64,000 nucleotides of DNA, from assembly GCA_900549345.1 (NCBI GenBank), contig UROC01000001.1:47929-111928 (forward strand), written 5' to 3'. The notes under the pieces are model-generated. The model saw only the letters and a program-made list of their open reading frames with translations. It did no database searches and had not been told where the DNA came from. Positions 41,292-51,044 of the stretch are shown piece after piece. The first letter of the stretch is position 1. Each line of letters begins with the position of its first letter. This DNA is from an uncultured Collinsella sp. (GTDB taxonomy: Bacteria; Actinomycetota; Coriobacteriia; Coriobacteriales; Coriobacteriaceae). Both the position numbers and the translations under genes were made by a program.

Positions 41292-44200
41292 CTACTTGGC
41301 CTTGCTGCGACGATGGAAGAAAGCGCCGATCGCGGCGATGATGGCGCCGAGACCACCGACGGTCACGACGGTCGCCGCCGTCTGGTCGCCGGTATTGGGG
41401 ATCGCCGAACCGTTCTTCTTGCTGCCCTGGGCCTTGTCGCCTGCGGGCTTGCCCGCCTGGTTGCCGCCGTTCGAGCCATTGCCGGAACCCTGGTTGCCCG
41501 AGCCGCCCTGGTTGCCGGAGTCGGCATCCCTGAGGCTCTCAATGGCCAGCTTGAGCTGGTCATAGGCCGCCTGGAGCTGGGTGTCGGAAGCATTCTCATC
41601 ACCCAAGACGTCCTCGGCGTAGGTAATGGCATCCGTCAGGGCCTTGACAGACTCGTCCGTCTTGCCCCTGGTGTCAGTCTCCTTCGCCTGCTTGACCAGG
41701 GCCTTGAGCTGCTTCTTAGTCGGATTCTCGACCGGGACCACCGGGGTCTTCTCGAGCGCGCCGCGGGCGCTCTCGAGCGCCCTGAGCGCCTGGTCGACCT
41801 CGTCCTGCGTGGCGTCCTCATCGCTCAAGATGGCGCGGGCGCTCGCCAGGGCGTTCTCGAGCGCCGTCCAGGAGGCCTCGGTGTAGTCACCGGCCTTGAG
41901 GTCGCCGGCAGCAACCTCGGCATCAACCTTTTCGATCGCGGTAGCGAGATCATCCTTCGCCACCGGATCGGGGACGGCCGTACCGTAGAACTTGAGCTCC
42001 GCCATGCTGCAGTAGGCATCAACGTCGCCACCGCCGGCGTGAATCACCTTGACGGTCACGTAGCGACCGCGCGCGGCGCCAAAGCTCATCTGCTTCCAGT
42101 CGCCACGGTCGGTGAGCACGCGGCCGTCGTTGTCGAAGGCGAACGTACCCATCGACGCGGCGGTGCCCATCTCATAACCGTCGGCAGTGTCGGAGACCAG
42201 TATCTCGGCCTCGAAGATATCGCCGTTAGTGCCGCCGTCCTGGCGCGGCAGGAATGTAACGTCGGTGAGATCGTAGTCGCGGCCCAGGTCGACACTCAGA
42301 TACTGGGGCATACCGGTCCCATGGGCCCAGTCGCTGTGCCAAAGCGTCCGCTCGTCGCCGTCGAGAGCGTTGACGGCGTTGCTGCCCTCGTAGTCGGCCT
42401 CACTCGAGAAGTCGGCCACCTTGACGTTCTTGCGGTTCTCGGGCGTGTTGATGAGGATCTTCTCATCGACAGGGCGCATCTTGAGGCCGTCGATTGCCTT
42501 CTCGATCTTGGCAGTGGCGTCTGCGACATCCTTCTTGCTATAGCTGCCCTGGCCGCTGTCGAGGAGCTTCCGAGCCGCCTCGACCGCAGTGGTGAGAGCT
42601 GCATAGGAATCCTTGGTGTAGACGGACTCGCTGTAGCCCGCGGCCTTGGAAAGCGCTGCCACGAGCGCAGAGGTATCGACACCAGCCTTGACCTCGACCT
42701 CATAGGATGCGGTCTTGGAGGGGTCGAGTACCGACGCCACCGTGATCTTTGCCTTGCCGGCCTTGTTGGCACGCAGGTAGTAGCTCACGCTATCGCCAGC
42801 CTGAACAGCGGAGACGCTTACCACAGAGGGGTCGGAGCTCTCGACCGTCACATAGGGGTAGCCAGCGCTCTCAGGCGTAGCCTTGGCGTCGACGGGCGTA
42901 ATGTCGCCTTCAAAGAACTCGGTCTGGTTCTTGCCTAGCTCGACACCCTCGATGGCCTCGACACCCTGCGTGTAGTTGAAGTTGACCTCACGCAGTGTGA
43001 GCATCTGGTCACCCGATGCCTCAAGCGGCGTGACCTCGACCTTGGTCGCCTTCTTGCCCTTGTTCTCGGCAGAGAGGTCAAAGGCGTAGCGAGCCAGGAA
43101 GGAATCGTACTCCCCGCCCGCGAACTCTTGGATCGAGCCATCCTCGAACGTCACGACGGCCTTGATCTTCTGTACGGTTCCGTTGCCGCCGTTGCGGTTA
43201 ACGACCTCGACGCTATCGAGTTTCGACGGCGTCTTAAATGCGAATGTCATCGTGGTGGGAAGCTTCACGTAACTCGGTAGCTTACCCTCGCTGTCCCAGT
43301 TGCCACTCCAGTTCCACAGGAACTCAAAGCCGTTGTCGCCCTCGTTATTATCGAACAGCGCGTTATAGCTCTTCTGCTGGATAAGTTTCTCGACGTTGGT
43401 CCCGTCGTCGGTCGTGAGCTCATCGTTGGTCATCGTGATGTTGAAGGCATCCTGGGCGTACTCGGCGACCGTTGGCTGAGGAACGTCCGGCATCGTCACC
43501 GTGCCGTCGCTCGCAAACTCAAGTGCGTCGCATGCCGGGCCGATAAGCCAAGATGTCGAGGGCAGTTCGACCTTTCCGGCGGTCTTGGCCTTGAGCTTGA
43601 AACTCGCCACCGCGCCAGTACCGTTGTAGAGCTTGCCATCGCCGCGGTTGGCAAAGGCGAGATTGATAGTCTGCGTTCCGTCCACGAACTGGACCTTCTC
43701 GCGAGACAGGTTCTCCATGCCGGCAGTCGAGCCGTCCTGCGCGATGCTCTCGGACACAAACTCGAACTGGTCGCTCTTGAAGTTGACGAGGGCGCCCAGG
43801 GCGTTGACGTTCTTGGCGTCGGCCGCATAGACATCAACGGTGATCTCATCACCGGCCTCGACCTCGGTCTTGCTCGGAATCACCGCGAGCGAACCTGCGA
43901 CCTTGCCCTTTTGTTTAGTGCCGCCGTCAAGACCCGCCATGGTGAACGAGTAATCGTAGACGTCGTAAACGCCGTTATCGTTGAGGTCGGCGAAGTGGTC
44001 GCGGATCTGCGAACCGAACGTCGGGGTATCGGGCTCGCGATTCTCGAGGCCCAGATAGTTCTTCATGTTGGAGTAGTCTCCGTCGGAGATCGTGGCCTTG
44101 TTGAGGTTGGAGCCCACGGCGAAGCCATCCGTGCCGTCGGTCTTGTAGATGGCAATCTCGGACGCGGAGAAGAAATTGCCGACCGAGGCGAGCGGTGTCA

Positions 44201-47200
44201 TGCGCACGTAACGGGCGGCCACGGTGCCGTCAAACGCTACCGTCTTACAATCAGCGGAACGTGCCCAATCGACCTCCTGGCTCGTCCAGTGGACGCCATC
44301 GAGACTCGTCTCAACACGCATCTTGGTCACGGTGCCGTTGCCGGCGTCATCGCGCGGATAGTACTCGAGCTTATCGAGCTTGTAAGCGCGTCCATAGTCA
44401 ACGGTAAGCGCCTTGCCCAGATCGTTGCCACCGGAGTGGAAACCGCCGTCGCCCGACTGGAACTCATGGTCGAAGGCGAGCTCGGCCTTATGGCTGCCGT
44501 AAAGTGAGCCCTCCCAGGTGATTTCCTCGGCGTCGGGGACGTTCCGCCACGGATCGAGTGCGGAGTTCGCCTCGAGCACATCGCTCCAGGCGGAGTAACC
44601 TTCGGCGTTGCGCGAACGAATCTGGTAGGTGTGCTTGCTATTGTAGGCGAGGTCGGTGTGCGTGAACTCGGCCGCATCACCCACGGCAAACACAGTGCCG
44701 TCGACCTTAAGGTCGTAGGAGGTAGCACCATCGACCTTTCCCCAGGTGAGCTTGATGCTCGTTGGGGTCGTGGCGTCCTCGGGGGCAGCAAGGTTCGTGG
44801 GTGCGGAGAGGTTCTCGTTGAGGCGATCGGCTGTGAGCGTGGCGTCGGCGTTCACGAAACCGCCCAGCTCAAGCGTCTGCGCCGCTGCAGCAACATCGGT
44901 CTTCGCGAACTTGACGTAGACCTTGGGGTTCGTGGTGATCTTGGTGTTGTTGAAGCTCTCGCCCTGCTCGGCCTCGGTGCCGTCCGCATCGCTGCCGTAG
45001 TGGTTGAGGTTGGGGGTCTCGCTGTAGAAGTAGACCGCCTGGCCGGCCTCGGGGGTCGCGGCGTCAAAGGTCTCCTGCGAGTCGACCTCAACCACGTTGA
45101 GTGCGGATCCGCCGTTCTTGGCGACAACGCTCGTGGGCTTGGCGGACACATTGGCCACGAAGGTCGTGGTGCGGTTGGAGTCGTAGCCGTTGTAGCCGCC
45201 CTGCGAGGCCTCGGCGGTAAAGGTCGCGGTGCCGCCTGCGGCCTTGGAGCTGTAGACGGTGCTCACATGCTCACCGTAGGAGATATTGTCGATCGTGCCG
45301 TAGGAATCGTCCTCAGTCGTGTTGTTCTCGATGGAGGAGCCGTCGTCCTCGTACTGCGTAAAGGTGCCGTCGCCCTCGGTGGCGAAGAACTCGACGATAC
45401 GCTGGCTGCGGTCGGTACCCTTGGTGTTGGTGTCGCTCACGGCCTCGGGGTTGTTGTTCTCGGCGTACATCGGCACGATAGCGTTGGCCTTCACAAACAG
45501 CGGCAGCTTCCAAAGCGGAGCCTCGTAGTTGTTGAGAACCTGGCCGCCGCGATACTGCTTACCCGAGAAGTAATCGATCCAGATGGTGGGATTCTCGTCG
45601 GTGCCGTAGTTGGGGAGGTAAATCCCATTGCGAATGTCGTTGCCGTTCTCGTCTGCCTGGGTATCCTGATACACCGGTGCCACTAGGAAGTTCTCACCGA
45701 ACATATACTGGTACTGCGTCGAAGTGCTTGCGGCGTACTCGGAGTTGTCGGAAAGCAGCATGGCGCGGATCATGGGCAGGCCGGCATCGCCGTTACCCGT
45801 GTCGATGTTGGCCGCCGAGGCCGCGCTCGTGTAGATATAGGGCATGAGCTGCGCCTTGAGCTTGAGGTAGAAGCGCGAGATGCCTGTGTAGGGATCGCCG
45901 TGCGTCATGGGCGATTTACGGTAGGTGCCCCAACCGTCCATGTCAAGCATAGAGGGCGTGAACGTCTTCCACTGGTAGTCACGCGCAGAGATGATGGGGT
46001 CGCCGCCAAAGATGCCATCCATGTCGGAGCCGATGTTGGGGTTGCCCGAAAGACTCTGACCGATATACGTGGGGATATGGAAGCGAATGTACTCCCAGTT
46101 ACCGCCATACTGGTCGCCGGTCCAAATGCCACCAAAGCGCTGCGTGCCGGCCCAACCATCGAGCGTGATGATGTTGGGGCGCTTGTTAGCGCCGGTCGTC
46201 ACCGTGTCATAAGCTGTCTTGATGCCATTAAGACCAAAGGAGTAGCCAGATCCAACCCAGGCAACGTCGGTCTTAAGGGTAGTGATGCCTCCCGTCTTGA
46301 CCTCGGCGTCGAAGTCGCGAAGCAGATGCCACGGGGTCTCAGGGTTGCTGTCGGGCTCAAGGTTGGACTGGGTCCACAAGCCCGTGCTCACACCCTTGGA
46401 GTTGGCATACTCGGTGAACTTCTTAAGGTTGTCGACATTGGCACGCACAGCGTTAAGACGGTCGGCCGAGCTCGCTCCGTCGGAGTTGACGCCGCCGGTC
46501 TTGTAGTAACCGTTCTGGCCATAGCCGGCGCCGTAACCGTCGTTCGGCAGGAACCAGCCGAGCGGCATGTCGTTGTCCTCGTAGTCATCGATAACCTGAC
46601 GAGCAGAGAACTGGCGGTCGAAATCGGTCGCTTTCATGTTCTCGGTATCAACCGTAGGGCCCTCACCGTTGAGCGTCTCGGCCGCAAGTGTGCCGTCGAG
46701 CTTGTAGCCCGTCGACATGCCAGACTCGTACTTAACGTCGCCCTTCTCGCTCGAGGACTTGCTGCCCTTGGTCTCCCACTTCTTTTGACCCGAGGTCGTT
46801 GACCAGCCATCACGGTTATAGGCATTAAGATGACCAAGGTAGAACCCGTACTCGGGCAGCAGTACCGGGTTACCGGTCACCTTGTAGTAGTCCTGCAGCA
46901 TCTCGGTTGCCACGTTCGAAGCGCCCTCGTTGGTCGCCACGAAGTAGTAGGCATCAAACTCATTCTCGCTGTGCAAAGTCGTGACCGTCGATGAGTCCGT
47001 GGAACCGAAGTCGTAGGAACCCTCTGCAAACGTGTTTCGGAGTACGCCGTAGCCGTCACTCGTCCAATAAAACGGGTTGGGCGAGGCAACGCCGCCATCG
47101 GTCCAGTTGTTCGTGTTGGAGATGGCGATGGTCTGGTTGGTGTGCAGGAAGCGTCCGTTCTGGGTGCCGCCGCCAAAGAAGTTCTCGGACTTCTCCTTGG

Positions 47201-47705
47201 CGAGCGTCTGGACGGTACCCTTCTTATCAAGGTCGAGGGACGCGGACTCGGAAACCACGACACGGTCGCCTGACTTGATACTCATCTTGCCAGTCGCCTT
47301 GTCCAGGATCACGGTCGCCTTTCCGCCGGTGATCTCGATAGTGTCGCCCTTGTCGGCAACCGTCGCACTCGGCTTGCTGTAGGTGTCCGAGGTATCGGGC
47401 TGAGCCTGGATCTTAGCCGTGTGGGACTTACTACGCGGCGTGGCGTACTCGGAAAACTCACCCTTGGGGTCGACGTTATAGCGGAAAATACCGTCCTCGA
47501 GGAACGTAATACGGCCCTTGATGCCGTCAGCGAAATCGATGTCGACGACATTCGAGGCAGACTGGGACACGGTCGCCGAGTCGACGCCCTTGAGTGGCGT
47601 GGCAATCGCCTGCTGGGGATTGGCAAACACGAGCGTCGCTGCAGTGGCAACGAGGACCGCGCTTCCCTTCACCCACCGTTTCGTAAAAATGGAATTCCTG
47701 CGCAT
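41292..47705 (-). CDS. Large sortase-anchored GH31 glycoside hydrolase, probable alpha-N-acetylgalactosaminidase
   Basis: 2137 residues. A signal peptide (RRNSIFTKRWVKGSAVLVAT...) is followed by the GH31 N-domain, the barrel and C-domains (~to 960). Candidate catalytic aspartates are D480 in KTDVAWVG and D531 in WTGDQYGG; this pair and NPNIGSDMDGIFGGDP resemble the GH31_18 alpha-GalNAcases that act on mucin O-glycans. After it come FN3 (~965-1050), discoidin/CBM32 (~1060-1215), a dockerin-like DLNDNGVYD loop, a cohesin-like domain (~1265-1400), a second discoidin-like region, a Big-like region, FIVAR repeats around a further CBM32, a Gly/Asn linker and the sorting signal IPNTGD plus a membrane helix and basic tail. 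The start follows AAAGGAGA. Exact substrate is inferred. Confidence 0.9.
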   Translation of the reverse strand: MRRNSIFTKRWVKGSAVLVATAATLVFANPQQAIATPLKGVDSATVSQSASNVVDIDFADGIKGRITFLEDGIFRYNVDPKGEFSEYATPRSKSHTAKIQAQPDTSDTYSKPSATVADKGDTIEITGGKATVILDKATGKMSIKSGDRVVVSESASLDLDKKGTVQTLAKEKSENFFGGGTQNGRFLHTNQTIAISNTNNWTDGGVASPNPFYWTSDGYGVLRNTFAEGSYDFGSTDSSTVTTLHSENEFDAYYFVATNEGASNVATEMLQDYYKVTGNPVLLPEYGFYLGHLNAYNRDGWSTTSGQKKWETKGSKSSSEKGDVKYESGMSTGYKLDGTLAAETLNGEGPTVDTENMKATDFDRQFSARQVIDDYEDNDMPLGWFLPNDGYGAGYGQNGYYKTGGVNSDGASSADRLNAVRANVDNLKKFTEYANSKGVSTGLWTQSNLEPDSNPETPWHLLRDFDAEVKTGGITTLKTDVAWVGSGYSFGLNGIKTAYDTVTTGANKRPNIITLDGWAGTQRFGGIWTGDQYGGNWEYIRFHIPTYIGQSLSGNPNIGSDMDGIFGGDPIISARDYQWKTFTPSMLDMDGWGTYRKSPMTHGDPYTGISRFYLKLKAQLMPYIYTSAASAANIDTGNGDAGLPMIRAMLLSDNSEYAASTSTQYQYMFGENFLVAPVYQDTQADENGNDIRNGIYLPNYGTDENPTIWIDYFSGKQYRGGQVLNNYEAPLWKLPLFVKANAIVPMYAENNNPEAVSDTNTKGTDRSQRIVEFFATEGDGTFTQYEDDGSSIENNTTEDDSYGTIDNISYGEHVSTVYSSKAAGGTATFTAEASQGGYNGYDSNRTTTFVANVSAKPTSVVAKNGGSALNVVEVDSQETFDAATPEAGQAVYFYSETPNLNHYGSDADGTEAEQGESFNNTKITTNPKVYVKFAKTDVAAAAQTLELGGFVNADATLTADRLNENLSAPTNLAAPEDATTPTSIKLTWGKVDGATSYDLKVDGTVFAVGDAAEFTHTDLAYNSKHTYQIRSRNAEGYSAWSDVLEANSALDPWRNVPDAEEITWEGSLYGSHKAELAFDHEFQSGDGGFHSGGNDLGKALTVDYGRAYKLDKLEYYPRDDAGNGTVTKMRVETSLDGVHWTSQEVDWARSADCKTVAFDGTVAARYVRMTPLASVGNFFSASEIAIYKTDGTDGFAVGSNLNKATISDGDYSNMKNYLGLENREPDTPTFGSQIRDHFADLNDNGVYDVYDYSFTMAGLDGGTKQKGKVAGSLAVIPSKTEVEAGDEITVDVYAADAKNVNALGALVNFKSDQFEFVSESIAQDGSTAGMENLSREKVQFVDGTQTINLAFANRGDGKLYNGTGAVASFKLKAKTAGKVELPSTSWLIGPACDALEFASDGTVTMPDVPQPTVAEYAQDAFNITMTNDELTTDDGTNVEKLIQQKSYNALFDNNEGDNGFEFLWNWSGNWDSEGKLPSYVKLPTTMTFAFKTPSKLDSVEVVNRNGGNGTVQKIKAVVTFEDGSIQEFAGGEYDSFLARYAFDLSAENKGKKATKVEVTPLEASGDQMLTLREVNFNYTQGVEAIEGVELGKNQTEFFEGDITPVDAKATPESAGYPYVTVESSDPSVVSVSAVQAGDSVSYYLRANKAGKAKITVASVLDPSKTASYEVEVKAGVDTSALVAALSKAAGYSESVYTKDSYAALTTAVEAARKLLDSGQGSYSKKDVADATAKIEKAIDGLKMRPVDEKILINTPENRKNVKVADFSSEADYEGSNAVNALDGDERTLWHSDWAHGTGMPQYLSVDLGRDYDLTDVTFLPRQDGGTNGDIFEAEILVSDTADGYEMGTAASMGTFAFDNDGRVLTDRGDWKQMSFGAARGRYVTVKVIHAGGGDVDAYCSMAELKFYGTAVPDPVAKDDLATAIEKVDAEVAAGDLKAGDYTEASWTALENALASARAILSDEDATQDEVDQALRALESARGALEKTPVVPVENPTKKQLKALVKQAKETDTRGKTDESVKALTDAITYAEDVLGDENASDTQLQAAYDQLKLAIESLRDADSGNQGGSGNQGSGNGSNGGNQAGKPAGDKAQGSKKNGSAIPNTGDQTAATVVTVGGLGAIIAAIGAFFHRRSKAK

Positions 47706-47745
47706 CTGGTCTCCTTTCTTCCGACATGCTGAGGTGCCGAGGACG

Positions 47746-47754
47746 CCCCCCCCC
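47746..47754 (-). promoter_or_regulatory. G9 homopolymer in the GH31 leader
   Basis: Nine C on the plus strand (nine G on the coding strand) lie 41 bases upstream of the GH31 ATG. Tracts of this length slip easily, so it could alter promoter or leader function. Confidence 0.6.
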
Positions 47755-47833
47755 GGCAGCATGGGAAAACGTATCAAACGGAGATGTTCGGTACATTCCG
47801 CACAATGGGGGCCACCCGTTACCAAGGGGCCAA

Positions 47834-47847
47834 CTGGTAGTAACCAG
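47834..47847. promoter_or_regulatory. Candidate operator upstream of GH31
   Basis: CTGGTAGTAACCAG is a perfect 5-bp-arm palindrome, 129 bp before the GH31 start; a CATATCAACATATG palindrome lies 18 bp further (47865). Either could bind the MarR protein encoded upstream. Confidence 0.4.
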
Positions 47848-48031
47848 ATAGCCACCTACTAGGTCATATCAACATATGGGAGCACTTGCGCACCCAAGTT
47901 CGGAATTCTCCCAGCGGCAGCAAAATAAGCGTCAACGGCAAGGTGGGCTTAATAAGCCATACCAATTGGTTCTTCAGTCAAATACCAATCTAGCAAAAAT
48001 GTACTGTTTGTCTGGTATTACACAGACCATA

Positions 48032-48077
48032 CCTTTCCCTCGGGAACTGGGCTTCGCGAAGTTTCCCGAGGGAAAGG
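48032..48077. repeat. 15-bp perfect hairpin between MarR and GH31 genes
   Basis: CCTTTCCCTCGGGAA pairs perfectly with TTCCCGAGGGAAAGG around 16 bases. No T tract follows. It may end the MarR transcript or be a mobile repeat. The rest of the 514-bp gap holds only the candidate operators and the G9 tract. Confidence 0.75.
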
Positions 48078-48219
48078 CTCAGCCGCCATCCTGCAACCCA
48101 CCGGGGATTGCCATGACGTACGTTGGCTGATTTGGTTTGGAATGAGATGTTGACGGTGGCTGATGGGCACAACTGTCCCGGGTGCATTTCAAGATGCACC
48201 TAAATGTCTGTCTTTATCC

Positions 48220-48696
48220 TTATAGATTGTCCAGGTAGTCGTCGGCATCATAGGTAAGGCTGTAAGCTTTATTCAGGATGCGCACGAGCTCCTGGGCATC
48301 GTGCTCGCCGAGCGCTGAGAGTTGTTTCGAGAGCGATGCCACACTCTCGGCATTTTTTTTCGCCGCGAAATCACGGCCTTCCTCGGTAATGCTCACCAGC
48401 ACACGCCGACGATCGTTTGGATCAGTCCTGCGCTGAACGTAACCCTTACTCTCGAGTGAATCCAAGATATGCGACATGCGCGCACGGGAGAATTTCAGCT
48501 TCTTGGCAATCTCGGAGGGAATGACATCACCGTCAATACCCGATAGATACTGTAAAACCGGTGCCTCGCCCACACTGGCGCCGCCGGCAGCACTCAAGGA
48601 TCCCTTGGCAAGGGAACGTGAGTACACAATCAGTTTTCGAGCGACGTCATCGTAATCCACTGGGGATATTGTCCTTTGCAACTCTAGAAGGGCCAT
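48220..48696 (-). CDS. MarR-family transcriptional regulator
   Basis: 158 residues. The winged helix is clear (DVIPSEIAKKLKFSRARMSH, then ESKGYVQRRTDPNDRRRVLV with the DxRxxxV wing). It is a dimeric repressor or activator of an aromatic or sugar-linked ligand; the ligand is unknown. Its own gene lies just upstream of the GH31 gene in the same direction, 514 bp apart. Confidence 0.92.
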   Translation of the reverse strand: MALLELQRTISPVDYDDVARKLIVYSRSLAKGSLSAAGGASVGEAPVLQYLSGIDGDVIPSEIAKKLKFSRARMSHILDSLESKGYVQRRTDPNDRRRVLVSITEEGRDFAAKKNAESVASLSKQLSALGEHDAQELVRILNKAYSLTYDADDYLDNL

Positions 48697-48764
48697 AAAA
48701 CCGTCATTTGCCGTACATTAGTTAACATTCGCAACAATTATTTATGATACCCCAACACGGAAGT

Positions 48765-49091
48765 TTATCGCTCGTCCTTCTTACGTCGCATAAGCTCCTC
48801 AACGTCGATACCCGCGGCCTCGAGCATACGCTCAACATTCTTTTTTGCGTTGGTCGTGCCAACCTTAAGCACAATCGAAAGCGGAGTGCCCACCACCAGG
48901 CACACGATGCCCGCGGGGACGCCCCAGCCGGGGCCGCCCTGCATACCCCACATCCCCACCAAAAAGCCAATAGCCACGAGCGAATAGCCCAGACGCAGCC
49001 AAACGTTGAGCCGCTGAATAGCATCGGTCTGCATCTTTGCCTCGCGGATCAAGTCGTCGCGCGAAAGGTCGTGTCCGTGTTTCTCGTGCAT
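48765..49091 (-). CDS. Small membrane protein of unknown function
   Basis: 108 residues. Two likely membrane helices (around LGYSLVAIGFLVGMWGM and VPAGIVCLVVGTPLSIVL) lie between a His/Asp-rich N-tail and a basic C-tail. GGAGGAC precedes the ATG. I do not recognise the family. Confidence 0.7.
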   Translation of the reverse strand: MHEKHGHDLSRDDLIREAKMQTDAIQRLNVWLRLGYSLVAIGFLVGMWGMQGGPGWGVPAGIVCLVVGTPLSIVLKVGTTNAKKNVERMLEAAGIDVEELMRRKKDER

Positions 49092-49235
49092 ATGGGTCCT
49101 CCTCGTGCAAAGCGTGCATCATGTGCAAGTACATCGTTTTTCGAATACGTCATCTTTCAAGAGCAATATAGCGGGTGTCGTGTAGGCGATGGAGGTCGCT
49201 GGCCATATTGCCCTTGAAGGGCGGCGCAAAATCAG

Positions 49236-49265
49236 AAGGCCGTGCGGTTGAGGCCGCACGGCCTT
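49236..49265 (-). terminator. Intrinsic terminator of the mannose-type PTS operon
   Basis: AAGGCCGTGCGG pairs perfectly with CCGCACGGCCTT; on the minus strand CTGATTTT follows, 23 bp after the IID stop codon. Confidence 0.85.
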
Positions 49266-49287
49266 ACAGGGGGCCAGGGGATGATGA

Positions 49288-50115
49288 CTAGTAGCTCAGT
49301 GCCGGGTCGAAGAAGCCAATAACAACGCCCACGAATGCGATCACGACGAGAATCAGCATCATAACGATGGGGTTGACCTTCTTCTTGGTCATCATGTACC
49401 AGCAGAAGATGATGAAGACCATCGGCAGCAGGTGTGGATAGATGCCATCGAGCGTGTCCTGGAACTTACCGCCGCCGGGCAGCACCAGGTTGGGGCTGCA
49501 GGTGATGGAGACCCAGGTAGCACCGACTGCACCGATGACCATGGTACCGACCATCACGATGGAATCGCGAAGAGCCTTTGCCTTGGGGCCGACCAGCGCC
49601 TCAACCGCCTTGCCGCCGAGCTCATAGCCCTGGTTGTAGGCAAAGCGCATGCCAAGGAACATGAGCAGGTTCCACACGACAATATAGAAGATGGCACCGA
49701 GCGGAGAGCCGCCGGTCGAGAGACCGAGGGCGATACCGAGCAGGATCGGGATCAGGGTACCGACGATCAGCGAGTCGCCAAGGCCGGCGAGCGGGCCCAT
49801 GAGGCCGGCGCGGATGCCGTTGATGGCGTCGTCGTCAATGGCCTCGCCGTTTGCGCGAGCCTCCTCGAGGCCGGCGGTGACGCCGACAATCATGGTGCCG
49901 ATCTGCGGCTCGGTGTTGAAGAACGCGGAGTAGGTCTGGAGGGCCTGCTTCTGCTCCTCGGGCGTGTCGTAGAGCTCCTCGACGATCGGAAGCATGGCGC
50001 ACAGGTAACCGAAGGTCTGCATGTGCTCCTGCGAGAAGCAAGTCAGGTTGCCATAGGACCAGTTGCGGAACGACTTGGCAAGCGTTTTCTTAGAGAGTTT
50101 CTTCTTCTCTGCCAT
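49288..50115 (-). CDS. PTS system mannose/fructose/sorbose-family IID component
   Basis: 275 residues. The IID core is clear (NWSYGNLTCFSQEHMQTFGY near the N-terminus, IRAGLMGPLAGLGDSLI). It forms the membrane channel with IIC, whose gene overlaps it by one base (TAATG). Confidence 0.94.
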   Translation of the reverse strand: MAEKKKLSKKTLAKSFRNWSYGNLTCFSQEHMQTFGYLCAMLPIVEELYDTPEEQKQALQTYSAFFNTEPQIGTMIVGVTAGLEEARANGEAIDDDAINGIRAGLMGPLAGLGDSLIVGTLIPILLGIALGLSTGGSPLGAIFYIVVWNLLMFLGMRFAYNQGYELGGKAVEALVGPKAKALRDSIVMVGTMVIGAVGATWVSITCSPNLVLPGGGKFQDTLDGIYPHLLPMVFIIFCWYMMTKKKVNPIVMMLILVVIAFVGVVIGFFDPALSY

Positions 50116-50972
50116 TAGATGTCCTCCTCTTCCTCATCATCGGAGCCCGAGGCGATAGCCGCCTTGGGAGCGTTTGCGAGGTCGATCTTGAGCGAAGCGA
50201 TCTCATAGTTGATCAGGGCGAAGAAGCAGCCGATGCCGGCAGCGGCAATCAGGTTGCATCCCATGACAGCGGACAGGGTGAAGCCGAAGAAGAACGTGAG
50301 AAAGTCCGTCGGCTTGGAGATGACCTGCTTGAGCAGGATGGCGATACCGACGGTAGGCAGCAGCGAGCCGACGGTGAACAGCGTCTTCATCGCGATGCCG
50401 TCCATGGGCATGTAGGTCTTCATGAGGTCGACCATGGCGGTGCCGCCCATGGTGATGATGAACGTCGGGAGGAACGAGCAGACGATGTGACCGATCCAAG
50501 GCAGAACGTTGTTGACCAGGTAGAGCTTGTGGAGATCGCCCTTCTCGAGCCACTTCCAGCCCATGCCCTGCCACACCAGGTTGATGGTGGCGGTGCCATA
50601 GAAGAGCACAGTGCCGAGCGTGCCGACGGCGGCACCGAGGGATGCGGCCATGCCGGCAGCCTCAGCGGAAGCAGGATCGATGCCCGAGTTCTTGATGGCG
50701 AGGATCGCCAGCGGGATGCCGATATAGGACACGGCGCGGACGTCGGCGGAGACGGTTCCGCCGGGGGTCACGAGAGCGATGTAGACAACCTGGATGGCAG
50801 CGCCGACGAGGATGCCCGTCTGCATATCGCCCATGATGATGCCGACGATGAGGCCGGCGACCAGAGGACGACCCAGAGTGTAGTTGCCGATCGTCGTGCC
50901 ACCCATGCCAGGCAATGATGCCAGGCAGGCGAACAGGCCGAACAGCGCGGCTTGGAATGCATTGATTGCCAT
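50115..50972 (-). CDS. PTS system mannose/fructose/sorbose-family IIC component
   Basis: 285 residues with ~8 helices. ALFGLFACLASLPGMGGTTI and the QTGILVGAAIQVVYIALVTPGG region match family IIC channels. A C-terminal acidic tail (DDEEEED) is unusual but seen in Actinobacteria. AAAGGGGAAA precedes the ATG. The transported sugar could be mannose, GlcNAc or GalNAc. Confidence 0.93.
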   Translation of the reverse strand: MAINAFQAALFGLFACLASLPGMGGTTIGNYTLGRPLVAGLIVGIIMGDMQTGILVGAAIQVVYIALVTPGGTVSADVRAVSYIGIPLAILAIKNSGIDPASAEAAGMAASLGAAVGTLGTVLFYGTATINLVWQGMGWKWLEKGDLHKLYLVNNVLPWIGHIVCSFLPTFIITMGGTAMVDLMKTYMPMDGIAMKTLFTVGSLLPTVGIAILLKQVISKPTDFLTFFFGFTLSAVMGCNLIAAAGIGCFFALINYEIASLKIDLANAPKAAIASGSDDEEEEDI

Positions 50973-51044
50973 GCTTTCCCCTTTCTTTATTCCTCAGCCC
51001 CTTTCCCCCAGGGCTGTAGGTACCAAAATGCGGCTGACGCCTAA

